From an uncultured Candidatus Saccharibacteria bacterium (lineage in GTDB: Bacteria > Patescibacteriota > Saccharimonadia > Saccharimonadales > Saccharimonadaceae), in NCBI GenBank assembly GCA_938030095.1, contig CALHGK010000010.1, forward strand, positions 181,211 through 245,210: DNA of 64,000 nucleotides, given 5' to 3'. Made by a program: the position numbers and the translations under genes. The notes beneath the pieces were generated by a model. It worked only from the letters and a program-made list of their open reading frames with translations, was not told the origin of the DNA and did no database searches. Below, in pieces: positions 60,529 to 64,000 of this stretch (position 1 is its first letter; each line of letters starts with the position of its first letter).

Positions 60529-61239
60529 ATGAGTATGCCAGTGAAGCCAGGGTTCACCATTATTGAGATGATGCTGTTTTTGGCGGTGAGTGGGGCAATG
60601 GCAGCCGGGATTATGGTGGGTGTGGGCGCGACGGTCAATGCCCAGCGCTACCGCGATGCCACCCATTCGCTGGTGAGTTTCTTCCAGGGGGAGTACGACC
60701 GGGTGGTGAATGTCCAGAATGATCACGACCGCAACCTTGGCTGTAGCACCAGCGGCATTAGCCAGAGTATTACCCCGCAGGTGCCGGGCACGAGCGAGTG
60801 CACTATTATTGGGCGGTTCATTACCACTGGCCGTGATGGCCGGAACCTCATCGCACGGACGATCTATGCCACACGTGATGGCTCAGCTGCAGCAACGGAT
60901 TATGAGGCGCTGACTCGCTCTGGGCTTGTCCAGTCAGACACCGCCAGCCAAACGACTACGTATGAGCTAGCCTGGGAGACGGCGCTGCGGCAGGGTGCGC
61001 GCCACTCGTATTTGATCGTGCGCTCGCCCTCCAGTGGTGCCATCAAGACCTATATTGGCAATACAGATAACCCGATGACCGTCCTCTCGCCTGATAATGA
61101 TGCCCAAAAAGGCGACACCAACCTCTGTATCGATCCCGATGGCTTGGTCTTTACTGGCATTAGTGGGGCAGTGATTGCCCGGGGTGGCAGCTCGGCCAGC
61201 AGTGTGAAGTTGATCGGTGGAGGGATAGGCCAATGCTAG
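60529..61239 (+). CDS. Minor pilin / pseudopilin (type IV pilin-like)
   Basis: A 236-residue protein with a very short leader (MSMPVKPG) before FTIIEMMLFLAVSGAMAAGIMVG, a class III prepilin signal with Glu +5. The large globular region has Cys residues (CSTSG, CTIIG, C-terminal C). Larger than the major pilin, it fits a minor pilin. First gene of a four-gene operon with overlapping ends. ATG 60535 is an alternative start. Confidence 0.85.
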   Translation: MSMPVKPGFTIIEMMLFLAVSGAMAAGIMVGVGATVNAQRYRDATHSLVSFFQGEYDRVVNVQNDHDRNLGCSTSGISQSITPQVPGTSECTIIGRFITTGRDGRNLIARTIYATRDGSAAATDYEALTRSGLVQSDTASQTTTYELAWETALRQGARHSYLIVRSPSSGAIKTYIGNTDNPMTVLSPDNDAQKGDTNLCIDPDGLVFTGISGAVIARGGSSASSVKLIGGGIGQC

Positions 61240-61835
61240 GGCGTCGCCACGAGCGGGGTGATACGATCATTGAGGTGATGTTTGCCTTCGTGCTGTTTAG
61301 TATGGTGATTGTGGGGGCGTTTATGATTATGAACCAAGGTATGGCGCTGGCGCAGCGCTCTCTGGAGGTAACGCAGGTGCGGCAGCAGATCGACTCGCAG
61401 GTGTTACTGATTCGGACTGCTCAGCAGGCAGTTAACCAGCAGCTGTGGGAGACTATCAAAGGCAAGGTAGGTACGACCACGCCCATCACGCTGAGCGAGC
61501 TCGCCGAGAGCAACTGCCGCCTTTCGCCAGATACATTGCGGGGGCGCGGCGCATTCTTTGTTGCACCGCGGGCCGATGCTGCCACGGGCAAGCAGGTCAT
61601 CCGCCTCTTCGAGCCGACCAACGCGAGCTACCAGCCCGAACCGACGACCTACAGCAAGGTAGACTTTGGTAACGATCCGCGGGCACAGGGACTCTTCGTC
61701 CAGATTGTCAAGGCAGAGGGTGCCAATGCCAACCTTGCCTACGATGTGTATGTCTCTGCCTGCTGGCCGACTGTAGCGAGTGATAAGCCAATGACGATTG
61801 GCACCGTAACGAGGTTATACGATGTGGCGCGCTAA
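61233..61835 (+). CDS. Minor pilin (GspI/PilV-like)
   Basis: A 200-residue protein starting MLGRRHERG then DTIIEVMFAFVLFSMVIVGAF: a prepilin signal with Asp, not Phe, at position +1, which PilD tolerates in some minor pilins. Glu +5 is present. Two Cys in the outer domain. It overlaps the previous gene by 7 nt and the next by 14 nt. Confidence 0.82.
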   Translation: MLGRRHERGDTIIEVMFAFVLFSMVIVGAFMIMNQGMALAQRSLEVTQVRQQIDSQVLLIRTAQQAVNQQLWETIKGKVGTTTPITLSELAESNCRLSPDTLRGRGAFFVAPRADAATGKQVIRLFEPTNASYQPEPTTYSKVDFGNDPRAQGLFVQIVKAEGANANLAYDVYVSACWPTVASDKPMTIGTVTRLYDVAR

Positions 61836-62571
61836 CAGGGGTAAAACACAGGGAGAGAAGCCGCGGCAGCACCTAGCACGGCAGGCCGCACGGCGCGGAG
61901 AGCTGGGCTTCACTCTCATCGAACTACTACTGGCGATGAGCTTCCTCTCGGTGCTGCTCATTGCCATTACGACCTCCACGCTGCAGATTATTGGCCTGTA
62001 TACGAAGGGGGTGACGCTCAAGTCGATCAACCTCGCGGGGCGCGATGTGGCCGACTCCTTCCGGCGCGATGCCTTGGCCTCGGCGGATGGGATTCGCTAT
62101 GTGTCGCCAGACAAAGGTGGTGGGCTGGGGCGCCTGTGCTTTGGCACGATGTCGTATGTGTGGAGCCCAGCCGCCAAGCTGCAGCAAGGCAGTGCCATCC
62201 GCTACCAAAACGACACACGCCAGGGTGACGTGCGCGGCGATATGATTGTCCTCGCCCGTGTGGCTGATGCTGGTGCACAGTATTGCAACCCAACGGCTCG
62301 TGGCACGTACTCGACCGATGTATTTCTTAGCAAAGCAACGGAGCTGCTAGGCTCGCGCGAGGGGGATTTGGCGCTGCGCGATCTGCAGATCAATCCCGTT
62401 ATCGAATCAACCGAGGGCACGCACACCATCTACCGCCTCCGCTTCGTCATTGGCACCAACCAGCAAGATACGATCAACACCGCCAACCAGACCTGCAAGC
62501 CGCCCACGAATGACAGTGCTAATTATAACTTCTGCGCCATTAATATTTTTGAGACATTGATACAGGGGTAG
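61822..62571 (+). CDS. Minor pilin (GspJ/PilW-like)
   Basis: A 249-residue protein with a long basic leader (about 28 residues) before GFTLIELLLAMSFLSVLLIAI, the class III signal with Glu +5. The outer domain starts with the RDVADSFRRDALASADG segment reminiscent of PilW/GspJ and has four Cys. Position 3 in the operon and overlap with the previous gene support coassembly at the pilus tip. Confidence 0.85.
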   Translation: MWRANRGKTQGEKPRQHLARQAARRGELGFTLIELLLAMSFLSVLLIAITTSTLQIIGLYTKGVTLKSINLAGRDVADSFRRDALASADGIRYVSPDKGGGLGRLCFGTMSYVWSPAAKLQQGSAIRYQNDTRQGDVRGDMIVLARVADAGAQYCNPTARGTYSTDVFLSKATELLGSREGDLALRDLQINPVIESTEGTHTIYRLRFVIGTNQQDTINTANQTCKPPTNDSANYNFCAINIFETLIQG

Positions 62572-62572
62572 G

Positions 62573-63730
62573 ATGATGAGGTGGATACAACAGCAGAGCA
62601 ACAAGCAGCAGGCCGGCATGGTGTCGCTCTTTGTGGTGATGTTCTCGACCGTGCTGATTGCAGTGGTGACAGTGAGCTTCATCCGCCTGATGGTGCAGGA
62701 GCAACAGCGTGCCAGCAATAACGACCTCTCGCAGAGTGCCTACGACTCGGCGGTCGCTGGGGTGGAGGATGGCAAGCGCGTCATTCGTGCGGCGCTCAAG
62801 GGTAATGAGCGGGCTCGCCGCGCCATTGAGCAGCAGCGCTGCAACACTGTGGCGGCAGCCGGTGTGGTGTCGTCCGTCAGTGGTGAGACGACCATCAAGA
62901 CCAGTAGTGGCAGCAGCACACTCAACCAAGCCTACACCTGCGTCAAGATCGAGGCCAAGACTGAAGACGTCAAGCTTGACCTTGCAGAAGGGGAATCCAC
63001 CGTCATTCCGCTGGTTGGCGCAGATGCCTTTGATAGTGTGCAGATCGAGTGGATGCGCAAGAAAAACAGCGATAACGAAGTTGCCTCCATCGAGACACCA
63101 ACCTCTGGCGACCTCCGCTCATTGCCACGCAAAGACCAGTGGAGCCCCAACGCGCCAGCCCTCATTCGGGCGCAGGCTGTCTTGCCCACCAAGACAAGTG
63201 TGAGCCTAAGCGAGCTCGATAGCGCCCAAGTCTCGACCAACTTCTTGCGCCCCAGCATCATCACCGACAATGCGAACCTACTCACTATCCAACGCCCTGG
63301 CCTGCGCGCCAATAGCGACAGTGGTGCTCAGACGACCGTCAATGCCGTGCCGTGCTCCAACGCGCGCTACACCGGTGGTGGCTACGCCTGCCAAGCCGTC
63401 CTCCAAATGGCTGGCGGTGAGTCTGTGCCAGCGGGCTCGCGTGTGGCATTCTTGCGCGTGACCAGCCTGTACAAAGCCTCGGCAGTCAAAATCTCGCTCA
63501 AACGAGCAACTAGCGTGACGAAGTTCGACACCGTCCAGCCCGAAATCGACTCCACCGGCCGGGCAGACACCATCTTTCGCCGCATCAAAAGCCGCGTCAA
63601 TGTTGGCTTCAACACCAACGGCAGCTTCACCTTCCCGGAGCAAGGCGTCGACATCACCGGCAGCCTCTGCAAAAACTTCTACGTCACCAACGACGAAGCC
63701 GGGCCGCTGGGCACGTCGTGTAATCCGTAG
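62573..63730 (+). CDS. PilX-like pilus assembly protein (GspK/PilX_N type)
   Basis: A 385-residue protein, last of the operon. The N-terminus (MMRWIQQQSNKQQAGMVSLF, then a hydrophobic helix to about residue 40) resembles PilX_N proteins, which carry a G-M-V/A-S/L cleavage context and lack the canonical Glu +5. The outer domain is large, with five Cys and long beta-rich stretches. It may carry the adhesive tip function. The start is ATG 62573 or 62576. Confidence 0.75.
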   Translation: MMRWIQQQSNKQQAGMVSLFVVMFSTVLIAVVTVSFIRLMVQEQQRASNNDLSQSAYDSAVAGVEDGKRVIRAALKGNERARRAIEQQRCNTVAAAGVVSSVSGETTIKTSSGSSTLNQAYTCVKIEAKTEDVKLDLAEGESTVIPLVGADAFDSVQIEWMRKKNSDNEVASIETPTSGDLRSLPRKDQWSPNAPALIRAQAVLPTKTSVSLSELDSAQVSTNFLRPSIITDNANLLTIQRPGLRANSDSGAQTTVNAVPCSNARYTGGGYACQAVLQMAGGESVPAGSRVAFLRVTSLYKASAVKISLKRATSVTKFDTVQPEIDSTGRADTIFRRIKSRVNVGFNTNGSFTFPEQGVDITGSLCKNFYVTNDEAGPLGTSCNP

Positions 63731-63920
63731 GAATCCTTGCCGTAGCTAAATAGCTAGAAAGATAATGAATTTCCATGCTGAATCAGCAATTTTGGGTGAT
63801 GAACACAGTACTTAATTAAATGGTGCTATGGCAATTGGTTTTGTTGCTGGATAGAATAATAGGAGTTAGTAGCTAAGTAGGTGTCAAGATATACGAAATA
63901 TCTAAGTAGAAACTCCACTT
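63731..63920. other. AT-rich intergenic stretch
   Basis: Downstream of the minor-pilin operon; I see no gene or clear terminator before the repeat element. Confidence 0.4.
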
Positions 63921-63924
63921 TCTT

Positions 63925-64000
63925 TGCGCTAGCTTACCCTCCTCACACTTCATCCGATGGAGTGTGAGAATCTGTCATTGTGCTGACAGATTCTCAGCCC
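63925..64000 (+). repeat. TIR-hairpin element, copy F (cut by window end)
   Basis: Left repeat GCTTACCCTCCTCACACTTC, ATCCGATGGAGTG, then hairpin 1 as TGAGAATCTGTCA/TGACAGATTCTCA (63965-63977, 63984-63996), a perfect 13-bp stem whose sequence differs from copies B/C and E, followed by the same GCCC. The element continues past the window. Confidence 0.65.

Noticed and set aside
41306..64000. CRISPR array
   Set aside because: The repeats are few, dispersed over 22 kb, inverted and bounded by different genes; there is no regular spacer structure and no cas gene.

Overview
The window reads like a chromosomal segment of a reduced-genome Patescibacteria/CPR bacterium, most likely a Candidatus Saccharibacteria (TM7) relative. 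The inference rests on compact operons of about 55% GC by eye, one long type IV pilus locus, an RNase J plus PNPase RNA-decay set, many small ORFan proteins, almost no biosynthetic genes, and use of the standard code with TGA as a rare stop. Most genes lie on the + strand.

Layout. 0-12.8 kb: a degenerate DHH-like protein, truB, a mutarotase, rpsO and pnp, with about 5 kb of ORFan, acetyltransferase and surface-hydrolase-like genes between rpsO and pnp. 13.2-23.2 kb: a PadR-ABC efflux operon, a small gene with a structured leader, a family-4-like uracil-DNA glycosylase without iron-sulfur ligands, and an Rrf2-YhgE/Pip operon. 23.3-32.6 kb: rnj, a small membrane protein, an RmlC-like epimerase, ftsK, prephenate dehydratase, an MFS transporter, rpsL-rpsG. 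33.2-41.2 kb: an ORFan, then two long AT-rich gene deserts (about 2.9 and 1.65 kb) flanking rpsF-ssb-rpsR-efp, then tlyA. 41.5-47.1 kb: CPBP protease, ychF, an 804-residue secreted protein and a probably phase-variable ORFan. 47.1-63.7 kb: pilMNO-x-pilB-pilT-pilC, a DUF3800 gene beside tRNA-Arg, a PH-domain protein, a SurA/PrsA-like foldase, a prepilin, pilD and a four-gene minor-pilin operon.

How it works together. The pilus genes form a nearly complete Gram-positive-style machine: PilM/N/O platform, PilB and PilT motors, PilC, PilD, one major-type and three or four minor pilins. The secreted proteins and the foldase fit an epibiont that builds its surface from imported material. Ribosomal and RNA-processing genes make up the housekeeping core.

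Regulation. At least a dozen core genes carry an extended -10 box (TGnTATAMT) ending only 6-9 nt before the start codon, so leaderless mRNAs look common. Several ORFan genes instead carry TTGACA promoters and Shine-Dalgarno sites. The most unusual signals are: (i) a C9 tract that puts the promoter/SD-linked ATG of one gene out of frame (probable phase-OFF state); (ii) a dispersed terminal-inverted-repeat element whose hairpin stems differ between copies yet stay complementary; (iii) a two-copy nested-hairpin element of about 110 nt with conserved core and diverged but still paired outer arms; (iv) the two gene deserts with a recurring GCAAAAATG-type word.
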